DNA of 64,000 nucleotides, taken from positions 349,842 to 413,841 of the forward strand of contig JACKAU010000010.1 of assembly GCA_020634855.1 (NCBI GenBank), given 5' to 3'. A program made the position numbers and the translations under genes. This DNA comes from Anaerolineales bacterium (GTDB taxonomy: Bacteria; Chloroflexota; Anaerolineae; 4572-78; J111). Every line of letters begins with the position of its first letter. Position 1 is the stretch's first letter. Positions 8,317-17,288 of the stretch are shown piece by piece. A model generated the notes under the pieces. It had not been told where the DNA came from. It saw nothing but the letters and a program-made list of their open reading frames with translations, and did no database searches.

Positions 8317-10011
8317 ATGACCGTTGATAGACACATCGCCGCGCCGTCGCCCGGGTCTGCCGAAATGAAAGGGCTGCAAGTCCAACCCACCGCCTCGATC
8401 AGAAATGAGGTCCCTGATCGGCAGCCGGGCGATACCAACATTGTCCGCTGGGGGTTTGATCTCCATCCGCAGGTCTCCTTTATCGCCGGCGGTCTGCTGA
8501 TCTTATTTATCGCCGGGACGCTGCTCTTTCAGGAACAAGCCAACCTTATCTTTAGTAATACCCTCAACTTTATTAGCAGCACGTTTGGCTGGTTCTACAT
8601 CCTGGCCGCCAACGTTTATTTGATCGTGATGGTCATTTTTGCCTTTAGTAAATTCGGCAAAATTAGGTTGGGTGGTCCTAATGCCCAGCCTGAATTCACC
8701 ACGTTTGCCTGGTACGCCATGCTCATCAGCGCCGGGATGGGGATCGGGTTGATGTTTTGGAGCGTCGGCGAGCCGATCTTCCATATGGAAGCGCCGCCGC
8801 CTTTATTTCCTGATGTCGAACCGGGCAGTGCTGCCGCCGCGCAGGTGGCGATGGGCATCACCTACTATCACTGGGGACTGCATCCCTGGGGCTTGTACGC
8901 GTTGGTTGGGCTGTCGCTGGGCTTCTTTGCCTTCAACCGGGGCCTGCCGCTGACCATTCGCTCGGTCTTCTATCCGATTTTGGGCGAGGGCATCTACGGC
9001 TTTTGGGGTAACCTCATCGATATTCTATCCGTCCTGGCCACGCTGTTCGGACTGGCGACGTCACTGGGTTTTGGGGTACAGCAGGTAGCCGCCGGGTTGA
9101 ACTTCCTATTTGGCCTGCCCGATACGACGATTTTTCAGGTTATCCTCATTGCCATCATTACCGGTTTCGCCACAATGTCAGTCGTAGCCGGGCTAGACGG
9201 CGGCGTTCGCCGGCTGAGCGAGTGGAATATATACATCGCCTCCGCCTTTCTGCTGTTTATGCTGATTGCCGGCCCTACCCTATTTATTATGGGGACATTC
9301 ACCCAGAGCCTGGGCTTTTATGCCCAAATCTTACCCAGTCTGAGCTTTTGGACGGAGTCTTTTGAAGGCACCACCTGGCAAAGCGGTTGGACCGTCTTCT
9401 ACTGGGGCTGGTGGATTTCCTGGTCGCCGTTTGTGGGTATGTTCATTGCCCGGGTCTCCAAAGGACGTACGGTCAAAGAGTTTATTCTGGGCGTGATTAT
9501 TCTGCCTTCGCTGCTGTCATTCCTGTGGATGTCGACCTTTGGCGGATCGGCCTTATGGCTGCAATTGAGCGGCACGGCCGATATTGAAGGCGCGGTCAAT
9601 GCCAATGTGGCTACGGCGCTGTTCGAAATGCTGAGTTACTTCCCGCTAACGTCGATCACGTCGCTGGTGGGCATTATTCTGGTTACCTTCTTCTTTGTCA
9701 CCTCGTCCGACTCCGGCTCGCTGGTGGTCGATCACCTGACTTCCGGCGGCAAGCTCGACTCGCCGGTGCCGCAGCGGATCTTCTGGGCGGTGATGGAAGG
9801 GGTGGTGGCCGCTGTGCTGTTGCTGGGCGGCGGTTTGGGCGCCCTACAAACGGCGTCGATCACCACCGGGTTACCCTTTGCCGTGGTACTGCTGATAATG
9901 TGTTATAGCTTATACCGGGGCCTGGCTGAGGATTGGGAGATACTTGAGACGGATGAACTGCGGGAGAAAGTGGGCGAGTTTTCCCCGGCCCAGCCCGCGT
10001 TGGCGGAGTAA
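8317..10011 (+). CDS. BCCT-family betaine/carnitine/choline transporter
   Basis: A 564-residue membrane protein with ATG 8317 behind AGGAGA. After a cytoplasmic tail of about 50 residues it has 12 predicted helices and the family signatures GMGIGLMFWSVGEPIFH (about 139-155), the aromatic YWGWWISWSPFVG segment (about 361-373) and SDSGSLVVDHLTSGG (about 464-478). The family takes up quaternary-amine compatible solutes or carnitine with sodium or protons. The GMGIG glycine stretch is of the betaine/carnitine type. It shares a direction and short spacing with the upstream binding protein and is followed by a stress protein, which suits osmotic or nutrient stress. Confidence 0.93.
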   Translation: MTVDRHIAAPSPGSAEMKGLQVQPTASIRNEVPDRQPGDTNIVRWGFDLHPQVSFIAGGLLILFIAGTLLFQEQANLIFSNTLNFISSTFGWFYILAANVYLIVMVIFAFSKFGKIRLGGPNAQPEFTTFAWYAMLISAGMGIGLMFWSVGEPIFHMEAPPPLFPDVEPGSAAAAQVAMGITYYHWGLHPWGLYALVGLSLGFFAFNRGLPLTIRSVFYPILGEGIYGFWGNLIDILSVLATLFGLATSLGFGVQQVAAGLNFLFGLPDTTIFQVILIAIITGFATMSVVAGLDGGVRRLSEWNIYIASAFLLFMLIAGPTLFIMGTFTQSLGFYAQILPSLSFWTESFEGTTWQSGWTVFYWGWWISWSPFVGMFIARVSKGRTVKEFILGVIILPSLLSFLWMSTFGGSALWLQLSGTADIEGAVNANVATALFEMLSYFPLTSITSLVGIILVTFFFVTSSDSGSLVVDHLTSGGKLDSPVPQRIFWAVMEGVVAAVLLLGGGLGALQTASITTGLPFAVVLLIMCYSLYRGLAEDWEILETDELREKVGEFSPAQPALAE

Positions 10012-10030
10012 TTGATTGAGAACACATATC

Positions 10031-10093
10031 ACCCTCACCCCCAACCCCTCTCCCTCAGGGAGAGGGGAGTCGCGTCAGCGACAGGGTGAGGGT
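10031..10093. repeat. Three-arm palindromic repeat between BCCT and usp genes
   Basis: Outer arms ACCCTCAC (10031-10038) and GTGAGGGT (10086-10093) enclose CCCCTCTCCCT/AGGGAGAGGGG (10045-10055/10057-10067) and GTCGC/GCGAC (10069-10073/10078-10082). A TATTTTT tract follows, so it may end the BCCT transcript. This CCCTCACCC...GGTGAGGG type is a widespread bacterial repeat. Confidence 0.75.
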
Positions 10094-10113
10094 TATTTTT
10101 GAAGGAGAAATTG

Positions 10114-11046
10114 ATGTATCGCACCATATTAGTGCCGCTGGACGGCTCCGAGCGAGCCGAAGCCATAATTCCTCACGTTGAAAACCTGGCGCAGCACGAA
10201 CATGCCAAAGTTGTGTTGACCCAGGTCATCGAACCGGTCAGTCGTAGTTTTGTGCTTGACCCCGATGCGCCGCCGAAGTACAAATTCGATACCTCCGGGG
10301 CCGATACCGCCAAAGCTTATCTGGCCCGATGGCAGAAAAAATTTGAACTGCAAGGAATCAATGCTGAGACGCTGCTCATGTGGGGACCTACCGTGGAGAG
10401 TATCATCCATGCTGCTAACGAGGCTAAGGCCGATCTAATCGCCGTAACCAGCCAGGGCCGCTCCGGACTGGCTCAGGTTTTCTACGGCAGCGTGGCCTCC
10501 GGACTTTTGAACCGCGTGCGTCGCCCGCTGCTGCTGGTTCGCCCGAATACGCGACCCATTACCGCGGATAACCGACATATCCTGGCCCCGATGGACGGCT
10601 CGAAGCGCTCCGAGGCCATTTTGCCTCACGTGGAAGGCGTGGCCAAACTGTACGACGCCGAGGTCACCCTGTTGCGGGTGGTGGTGACCCTCAACCAAAA
10701 TGTCGCTTACGACAACATCGAGGCCGAGTTTGAAGCCAAGGAAGTTCACGGTCATTTGCTGAACCGGCTGGGTGAATCGCAAGAAGTCGAACGTTTTAGC
10801 AAAGCCAGAGAGCACATTCTGGTCCAGCGCAACAAGCTCAGGCAGAAAGGGCTAAATGTTGAGGCTCTGTTAATGCATGGCCGTCCGGTGGATGGCATTG
10901 TGCGCACGGCGGAGAATATCCAGGCCGATTTAATCGCACTGACTAGCCAAGGCCATACCGGTCTGGCTCAAGTCTTTTACGGCAGCGTCGCCTCCGGGAT
11001 CATGAATCAGATCGAGCGTCCGCTGCTGCTGGTGAAACCTGACTAG
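10114..11046 (+). CDS. Tandem-domain universal stress protein (UspA family)
   Basis: Start ATG 10114 has AAGGAGA seven bases upstream; in-frame TTG 10099 is less likely. The 310-residue protein has two Usp domains (about 1-147 and 153-310), each beginning with ILVPLDGSERAEAI or ILAPMDGSKRSEAI and ending with the nucleotide loop TSQGR/HSGLAQVFYGSVASG. This is the ATP-binding GX9GS pattern, with Thr in place of the first Gly of the canonical motif. Such soluble proteins bind ATP and help survival under stress; paired genes with transporters are common. It lies between two palindromic repeats, so it may be a separate transcript. Confidence 0.9.
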   Translation: MYRTILVPLDGSERAEAIIPHVENLAQHEHAKVVLTQVIEPVSRSFVLDPDAPPKYKFDTSGADTAKAYLARWQKKFELQGINAETLLMWGPTVESIIHAANEAKADLIAVTSQGRSGLAQVFYGSVASGLLNRVRRPLLLVRPNTRPITADNRHILAPMDGSKRSEAILPHVEGVAKLYDAEVTLLRVVVTLNQNVAYDNIEAEFEAKEVHGHLLNRLGESQEVERFSKAREHILVQRNKLRQKGLNVEALLMHGRPVDGIVRTAENIQADLIALTSQGHTGLAQVFYGSVASGIMNQIERPLLLVKPD

Positions 11047-11071
11047 CCCCCACCGGCGGACGCATCGCCAC

Positions 11072-11134
11072 AGTTTGTAGTAATCGCTTTAGCGGCGCCG
11101 CCCATAGCAATAGCTAAAGTCAGTACTACGAACT
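11072..11134. repeat. Imperfect palindrome downstream of usp
   Basis: AGTTTGTAGTA...CTTTAGC pairs with GCTAAAG...TACTACGAACT, with a few mismatches. It is 25 bp after the usp stop and before the IS630 remnant. It may act as a terminator or be a dispersed REP-like element. Confidence 0.55.
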
Positions 11135-11239
11135 AAGGCGTTACGTCGGCTAAATAACGATATTGCCGTAAGTAAGATAAAGTGTAAAAAAAGAAAGGTA
11201 GAAATTGCGCTAAAAGGCCAAACGAACCAGGATGGCTGA

Positions 11240-11695
11240 ATGAAAAAAGAACATATCAAACTGAGTAAAGCAGACCGAGCGTATCTCGAGAAATTGGTAA
11301 GTACAGGCGAGTTGGCGGCAAGAGTATGCAGACGGGCCATAGGCTTGCTGGAACTCGATCGCGGTAAAACGTATAGTGTGGTTTCTCAAACGCTCAACGT
11401 CAATCATAACACCATGACCACTTGGGCTGAGAATTACAAGAGCGAAGGGGGTAGTTGTATTCAGGATAAACCCCGCACCGGACGCCCCATCGAAATCGAT
11501 GATCAACAACGGGCCCAGGTTACCGCGCTAGCCTGTAGTGAGCCGCCAGAGGGCTACTCCAAATGGAGCTTATGCTGGCTGACAAAGCGGTCGTGGGCTA
11601 CTGTGACCACATCTCTCATAGCGAGGTCAGAGACATTCTCAAAAAAACAAACTCAAACCGCATCTAAAACGGACGTGGTGCATCGGTCAGATGAA
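11240..11695 (+). pseudogene. IS630-like transposase, N-terminal half (two frameshifts)
   Basis: The N-terminus MKKEHIKLSKADRAYLEKLV and the helix-turn-helix region (VVSQTLNVNHNTMTTWAENY) are typical of IS630 transposases, followed by DKPRTGRPIEID. The frame is lost by one-base deletions near 11574 (SL then LADKAVVGYCDH in another frame) and in the A-run at about 11644 (then NKLKPHLKRTWCIGQM). The coding sequence ends at GATGAA, the target duplication of the inserted IS. The gene cannot give a working transposase. Confidence 0.85.
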
Positions 11696-12645
11696 GTGAA
11701 ATAGTCAAGACTTAATCTGACACTTGTGATAAAATTATGTAAACGAAGAAAGGCCAAGTGTACAGATGACCATCGATGAAAAAATCATCAAACCCAAGTT
11801 AGGACTGTTGAAGTTAGCCGAACAATTGGGCAATGTTAGCCAGGCCTGTAAGATTATGGGCTACTCCCGAGACAGCTTCTACGGTTTTAAGGAACTGGCC
11901 GAAAGTGAACCAATGGTCCTAACCGAAGCCCAAGTGAAAGCCTTGGAAAAAGCCCAAGAGCAACGCCCGGCTGAAGGGCAGATTGAAACGGAACATCCGG
12001 GCTATTTGGGCAGTCAAGACACCTACTATGTCGGCACGATCAAAGGGATTGGCCGCATTTATCAACAGACTTTTATTGATACCTACAGCAAAGTGGCCTT
12101 GGCCAAACTGTATGACCGCAAAAACGCGCTGGTGGCCGCCGACTTGCTCAATGATCGAGTGGTGCCCTTTTTCGAGCAACAGCAGTTGCCTTTGTTGCGT
12201 ATTTTGACCGACCGTGGTACAGAATATTGCGGTTCCATTCAACATCACGAGTTTCAGTTGTATCTGGCTATCGAGAATATTGACCATTCCAAGACCAAAG
12301 TGCGCTCACCACAAAGTAACGGCATTTGTGAACGCTTCCATCGCACCATCCAAGATGAGTTTTATCAAGTGGCCTTTCGCAAAAAGCTTTACACCTCCCT
12401 GGACGAGCTACAGGCCGATCTAGACGAATGGCTTGAAAGCTACAATCGGGAGCGACCCCACACGGGCAAATATTGTGACGGTCGAACTCCGTTTCAGACT
12501 TTGAGAGAGACCAAACATCTGGCTTTTCGGAAGCAACTTGAACGTCAATTTCACCCTGTAGCAGCTGAGCCTACCTCAGTCTCGACTCACCCTTTTTCTG
12601 CTGTCAGTTAATTCCCTTGTGTCAGTTCAAGTCTCGTTTATTACA
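11696..12645 (+). mobile_element. IS481-like element inserted in the IS630-like transposase
   Basis: About 950 bp flanked by a 6-bp duplication GATGAA (11690-11695 and 12646-12651; 8 bp if CA is counted). The ends share an imperfect inverted repeat with a good core AGACTT-n-A-n-CTGACAC (11708-11724) against GTGTCAGTTCAAGTCT (12619-12634). The interrupted IS630 codons join exactly across it: CAG ATG AA before, and CAG ATG AAT AGT after. Confidence 0.85.
11766..12611 (+). pseudogene. IS481-like DDE transposase with internal deletion
   Basis: An open frame of 281 codons. The start MTIDEKIIKPKLGLLKLAEQ and first helix-turn-helix (VSQACKIMGYSRDSFYGFKEL) are typical. Then the sequence jumps to VLTEAQVKALEKA, skipping the second DNA-binding region that family members have between these points (about 70-90 residues, judged from memory of full-length relatives). 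The catalytic core is intact: FIDTYSK, ILTDRGTEYCG and SPQSNGICERFH give D, D and E. It may be expressed but probably cannot bind its ends normally. Confidence 0.75.
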
Positions 12646-13318
12646 GATGAATAGTCATCTTCTAGCGCAAATGGAACGCATTCTGTGGTTGTACAGGTTG
12701 CCGTATGACCCCCTTTACTCAGTCCTGTGTTATGATGAACGACCATGTTTTCTGATTGGCGACCGTGTTGATCCCTTAGCTATACAAACAGGACAGCTTC
12801 GTAAAGAACACTATGCCTATGAAAAATTAGGGTCAGCCGCCTTGTTGGCGGTGCTGAAACCGTTGACCGGTCGTCGTTTGGCTCAACTTTAGCCCCGCCG
12901 TACTAAACGAGAATATGCTTTGTTTTGTCAAGCGTTGGGGGCGGCTTATCCTGAGGCTATCAAACTTCGGCTGGTGCAAGACAACTTGAATACCCATACC
13001 ATCAGTGCTTTCTACGAAAATTTGCCGGCGGATGAAGCCTTTGCTTTGGCCCAACGCTTTGAATTCTATTTCACCCCCAAATCGGCCAGTTGGCTCAATA
13101 TGATTGAGCTTGAGTTTTCAGCCTTGTCTCGCCTTTGTCTGGACTGTCGTATCCCGTCCTTTGATCGCCTTGAAGCCGAGATCCTTGCTTTTGTGGCTCA
13201 ACGTGACCGCGACGCTATCAAAGTCAATTGGCAATTCTCTATCCAAGCCGCCAGGCAAAAACTCAATTCTCATTATTCTGCCGTCCATTCTACCAATTCT
13301 AAATTCAAGCTTTCTTAA
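12646..13318 (+). pseudogene. IS630-like transposase, C-terminal half (in-frame stop)
   Basis: This continues the interrupted gene: QMNSHLLAQMERILWLY, then the catalytic blocks CYDERPCFLIGD, LVQDNLNTH and PKSASWLNMIE, and ends with WQFSIQAARQKLNSHYS. A TAG codon at 12890-12892 falls between RRLAQL and PRRTKREYALFCQAL in the same frame. With the IS insertion and the frameshifts upstream, this is a dead gene. Confidence 0.85.
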
Positions 13319-13437
13319 TTTACGATGTAGTTACCTTCCTGTAAATAAACGTGTGGAAAAGAAAAGCTTTGAGATGATAAGGGGATAATGTAAAACGTAA
13401 GTTACAACCCAGGAGTTGACAGGTGTGGTATAAATAG

Positions 13438-14113
13438 AACGAGATCGTCAAAAATGGAACCAACCGGTGCGGCAACCAACAGTACTGGTGCAAAGATTGT
13501 GGAGCTCGTCGTGTACTCGAACCAAAACGAGAAAATCCGGTTAAAAAAAGCCCTGAGCCTGAAACTGTACCGAGAACGCTGCAGTATGCGCGGTGTGGCC
13601 CGAGTGCTGGATATTTCGCGCCAGACTTTCCGGGATTGGCTGGTCGACCATATCCGCCGTTTGCCACCCTTACGGCGTACACTCGTCCCGGCTCAGCCTA
13701 CCGATGTCCTAGAATTGGACGAATTGTGGTCCTTTGTCGGCCACAAGGCCCAAAAACGGTGGTTGTGGGTAGCTTTGTGTCGCCGCACGCGGCAAGTTGT
13801 GGCCTATGCCATTGGCGACCGCAGTGGTCGCACCTGTCGTAAGCTGTGGCAACGCATTCCTGCCGCCTATCGTCGTTGTCGTTCCTTCAGTGATTTCTGG
13901 CACGCTTATGAGCAACTCCTCTCAACCGGTCGTCATCAACTTGTCGACAAGCAGAGTGGTCAAACTGCTCACGTTGAACGCTGGAACTGTACTCTCAGAC
14001 AACGCTTGGCGCGCTATGTTCGCAAAACCTTATCTTTTTCTAAGTCTGATAAATTTCATCACCTTGTTACTAAATGGTTCATCTTTCATTACAACCTATC
14101 ACTTACTCCTTGA
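13438..14113 (+). pseudogene. IS1-like transposase with frameshift at an A7 run
   Basis: The zinc-ribbon half of IS1-type proteins is read in one frame (VKNGTNRCGNQQYWCKDCGARRV, about 13449-13518), and the catalytic part in the next (KKALSLKLYRERCSMRGVARVL to the stop at 14113). The switch is at seven A residues (13543-13549); six would restore one frame. Catalytic blocks LELDELWSFVGHK, the DFWHAYEQLL region and AHVERWNCTLRQRLARYVRKT are intact. The first CxxC of the zinc ribbon is not seen upstream, so the left end is also damaged or altered. The ATG at 13454 used by a simple frame is in the wrong frame for the first 30 codons. Confidence 0.75.
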
Positions 14114-14372
14114 CCACTACCGTTTTTTCTATAATATCCAAATTACAGCTTTTGTTGTCAGCCTACCACCCGGCCCAAAGGCGTTCAAATAATCCGTTTG
14201 CCCTTGAAATAGTGTCACACAACTCTGGCCCATCGTGCTGCTGTGGGCCTAAATCATATCCCGCTGCCGTCGAAACTGATCGGTCGCTCTCAACCGAGCC
14301 GAATGTGTCTGGGCATATACCCGCTCGGCTTCTTTCATATTATCGAACAGATCAGCTCTGATCTTTCACTGA

Positions 14373-16166
14373 TTACCCCAATACATCCGTTCGGAAGTGG
14401 CGAGCGACACTATCCTGGGTGTCGCGGATATACAACAGCGCCTCGCGCAGGTGGCGTTTTTCTCGACCCAGCAGGTGGTTGATCTGAATCTTGTTATCCG
14501 GAGGCCGACCTTCGCTGATTTCGTGGAATTGTTCGCGGAGGCGGAGCCATTGGAGGTAGCGGAAGGCTTCGGCCAGCGCCGTGGCATCCTCGCGGCTAAT
14601 CAGGCCGGCCTCGATAGCCGCTTCCAATCGCTCCAGGGTGGAGCGAGTTTGGGACTTCATCTGGATAGCATAGATACGCGCCACGGCCACAATGGGGGCA
14701 ATGCCGCCTTTTTTGAGGTCAACCTGGCCGTCTTCGTCGCGAATGCCCCGAAAGAAGCCCAACGGTGGGGTGAAACTCAAGGCGTTGCCGGCTAACTGGG
14801 CTAAGAAAATCGGCCGGTATTTGGCCTGGGCGATGATGTGGTTCAGGCTGTGCATGGGTAGAGTGCCGTGAACGGGTCGGAAATCAAAGAAAATAGCGGC
14901 TTCGAGCAGCGCTTGGGGTTCGGGTTTGTTAATCCAATCGTTGAATAGCGTTTGCCAGTGGGCCAAGGGATAGCACCAATTGGTAGCCATGTAGCCGCCG
15001 GGACACGCTGGAAAGCCGGCTTGGACCAGTTGGGCTACAACGCATTCGGCTAAATCGGCAAAATAGGTGCGCGCGGCCGGAGTATCGTCACGATAGACCA
15101 GGGCGTTGTCCTGGTCGGTCAGTAGCAACTGCTCCATGCGCCCTTCGGAGCCAAAGACCAGCCAGGCGTAAGGGGTCGGCGGCGGGCCGAGTTCGGCTTC
15201 GGTCATTTTGAGCAGCCGTTTGATCAGCGTATCGTTGAGGCTGGCCACAATACGCCCAATCTGATCGACTTGCAAGCCGTCGTTAAAAAGCGCCTGAACC
15301 GTGCGGGTGATTTCCGCACGGTAGTTGCCATCCGCCTCGACGGATGGGAGGTGGTCTAACTGCTGCAGCAAATAGAGCGGGCTTTTGGCCTGGTAACGCA
15401 GCAGATCGTGATTGGTGACAATGCCCGTAATTTGCCCGTCTTGGGTCAAGGGCAAGTGATCCGCTCGCTCCTCGATCATAAACAGCATGGCCGCATAGAT
15501 CGGTGTATCGGCCGGGAGCGATTTGACCGGCCGGACCATAACCTGCTCAACTAGCGTCTCTGGGCTAATTCCCTCAGCTAACACGTGGTTGACCAGCGCC
15601 TTCATCGTAATAATGCCCAACTCCTCACCATCGACCAAAACCGAACTGATACCTTGATCGCGCATTATCCGGGCCACCTCTTGGATGGATGTTTGGGGCA
15701 GCACCACAACCGGAGGCCGATGAATCAGGGTATCGACAGGCCGGGCCAATTCGCTGCCAAACGTTAATGTATCCAGCTCCCAAGTCTTGTGAAGTTGCTG
15801 GCTCAAGTCTCTCAGAAAGAATTCGGCGAATTCTTGGTTGTCGATCAGTTGGTTGAAGGTGGTTTTGGGGATAGCATACAGGATCACATCGTCGCTGCTG
15901 ATAGCATCGAACCTTGGCGGGCAGTTCAGCAGCATCGACGGATAGCCAAACGTCTCCCCCGCGTCGGCGGTGGCGACTTCCTCGCCTCGGTGTAGAAACC
16001 GGACGACGCCTTCTCGGATCAGGTAAAAAAATTGGCTCGAAGCGCCGTCTTGCCGGAGGATGCACGTGCCGGGCCGGAAATGAAGAATTTGATACGTTTG
16101 CTCGATAAGTTCGAGTTCATTGGGTTCTAAATATTCAAATGGGGGACAGACTTTAACAAAATCCAT
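14373..16166 (-). CDS. cNMP-binding / CBS / DUF294 nucleotidyltransferase-like signalling protein
   Basis: ATG 16166 is chosen because AAAGGTGAAG lies just before it; GTG 16175 is an alternative. The 597-residue protein has an N-terminal cNMP-type domain (about 5-125), two CBS motifs (about 155-275) and a DUF294/GlnD-like nucleotidyltransferase domain with FGSEGR (about 336-341) and TDQDNALVY, whose Gly-Ser and two Asp residues match the metal site of this superfamily. A DUF294 C-terminal helical domain follows. Such proteins are cytoplasmic sensors, often near solute:sodium symporters. Here no such symporter is adjacent; an IS graveyard lies downstream. Confidence 0.88.
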   Translation of the reverse strand: MDFVKVCPPFEYLEPNELELIEQTYQILHFRPGTCILRQDGASSQFFYLIREGVVRFLHRGEEVATADAGETFGYPSMLLNCPPRFDAISSDDVILYAIPKTTFNQLIDNQEFAEFFLRDLSQQLHKTWELDTLTFGSELARPVDTLIHRPPVVVLPQTSIQEVARIMRDQGISSVLVDGEELGIITMKALVNHVLAEGISPETLVEQVMVRPVKSLPADTPIYAAMLFMIEERADHLPLTQDGQITGIVTNHDLLRYQAKSPLYLLQQLDHLPSVEADGNYRAEITRTVQALFNDGLQVDQIGRIVASLNDTLIKRLLKMTEAELGPPPTPYAWLVFGSEGRMEQLLLTDQDNALVYRDDTPAARTYFADLAECVVAQLVQAGFPACPGGYMATNWCYPLAHWQTLFNDWINKPEPQALLEAAIFFDFRPVHGTLPMHSLNHIIAQAKYRPIFLAQLAGNALSFTPPLGFFRGIRDEDGQVDLKKGGIAPIVAVARIYAIQMKSQTRSTLERLEAAIEAGLISREDATALAEAFRYLQWLRLREQFHEISEGRPPDNKIQINHLLGREKRHLREALLYIRDTQDSVARHFRTDVLG

Positions 16167-16385
16167 GGGCTTCACCTTTGGAACCCTTGACTAAGGTTAC
16201 TTACACACGATTACTCGCGAAGTTGAGTTGCTTTTGGCTGTGTCTTTGTGAGGAATTGGTAACTGACGATGGTTGAAGTCAGGGGAGTGCTACAAGCTGT
16301 CTTTGGTCTATGGCCGGATAAATAGGTTTTTAATAACGCTTAACTAGTTTACCTTGAGGGAGGAGTGGTGTCAAACTCACTGAAA

Positions 16386-17288
16386 CTAAAACCCCGGCCC
16401 AACCTGAGGCGGGATTGACGCCGGCGCGAACGGATCGTCCGGATCAGGCGTCGCCGGCGGTGGAGCTTCAAAGGTATCTGAAGTAATGGCCGCGGGTGAG
16501 ACGGTCACGGTGATGGTGGCGGTACCGGCCACTGGGCCGGATGAAACCGGCGTGTGGGTTGCTGGGGGAGTAGTAATCGGCGCTTGCGGCGAGATGGCCT
16601 CGGTCGGGTTATCGACCAGAATGCGAATGCGGTCGTCGGTGAAGCCGCCGATTTGATCGGACACCACCAGGCGCAGCGTGTAAGGGCCGTTAGCGATTTG
16701 GGTGGTGTCGAAGGTGCCCAGCAGCCCGCGTCGAACCAGTTGATAATTAGGCCCTTGAATCGTGATAAAAGATTGCGGATTGGTGCCTTGACCCAATTCC
16801 AACTCGTAGTAGGAGATTTTAGGAGCGACGATCGCGCCTTCGATATCAACCGTACCACGGACGCTGACGTTATCGATGGGCCGGGTGATGCTGGCCGCCA
16901 GATCGCGAGAAGGACAGGACTGGGTCGGCGGCTGTTCGATGTTGTGGGCAATGGCCCAGGCGCGGGCTTCCGGCGGAAAGATACGGTAGGGCCGTAACTC
17001 AACATTGCCCCGGCAATATTTATTGACTCGCAGGTTGGTGTTTAAGTCAATTTCGACGTATTGGTGAAAGTCATGATCCGGGCCGAGCGGCGGCTGCTGG
17101 TTATAGAAAATTTCGAGGCGCGTTTGGGGACAAAGTTCGCTGGGTAGCGTGCCGGAATCGGCGCAGACCTCCATCTCCATAATCGAGGCCGGTCGGGGGA
17201 AGTCGCGTACCGGCAAATTCTGATGAGCGGCTTCCATAAAATCGTGCCAGATATGGCCGGCTCCGGTCAACCCATCGACGCCGTCCAT
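16386..17288 (-). CDS. Class A penicillin-binding protein, C-terminal fragment after frameshift
   Basis: This frame continues the PBP of 17267-19258: where the upstream frame reads GYTPDIVTG and then leaves the family pattern, this one reads WVGNADNQPMDGVDGLTGAGHIWHDFMEAAH, the normal continuation of PBP1A transpeptidase domains. It then has a Cys-containing segment, an Ig-like domain (VRGTVDIEGAIVAPKISYYELELG to about residue 220) and a Pro/Thr tail. The ATG at 17288 is only a coincidental start. If the frameshift is real, this part is not made as such. Confidence 0.8.
   Translation of the reverse strand: MDGVDGLTGAGHIWHDFMEAAHQNLPVRDFPRPASIMEMEVCADSGTLPSELCPQTRLEIFYNQQPPLGPDHDFHQYVEIDLNTNLRVNKYCRGNVELRPYRIFPPEARAWAIAHNIEQPPTQSCPSRDLAASITRPIDNVSVRGTVDIEGAIVAPKISYYELELGQGTNPQSFITIQGPNYQLVRRGLLGTFDTTQIANGPYTLRLVVSDQIGGFTDDRIRILVDNPTEAISPQAPITTPPATHTPVSSGPVAGTATITVTVSPAAITSDTFEAPPPATPDPDDPFAPASIPPQVGPGF

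Larger units (their letters stand above)
11150..13335 (+). mobile_element. Degenerate IS630-like element carrying a nested insertion
   Basis: The transposase frame is broken into an N-terminal part (11240-11695) and a C-terminal part (12646-13318) by the IS481-like insertion. A sequence like CGTAAGTAAGATAAAG at about 11168-11185 resembles the reverse complement of about 13312-13330, so the ends are near these points, but the exact borders are uncertain. Confidence 0.7.

Noticed and set aside
10031..10093. Three-arm palindrome as a riboswitch for the usp gene
   Set aside because: The same CCCTCACCC...GGTGAGGG design is a common repeat and has no known aptamer core.
13454..13545. First 30 codons of the simple open frame of the IS1-like gene
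   Set aside because: The other frame encodes the zinc-ribbon sequence, so this stretch is out of frame.
14114..14372. Small frames between IS1 remnant and the CBS protein
   Set aside because: They have no ribosome sites or recognisable residues, and the region looks like IS debris.
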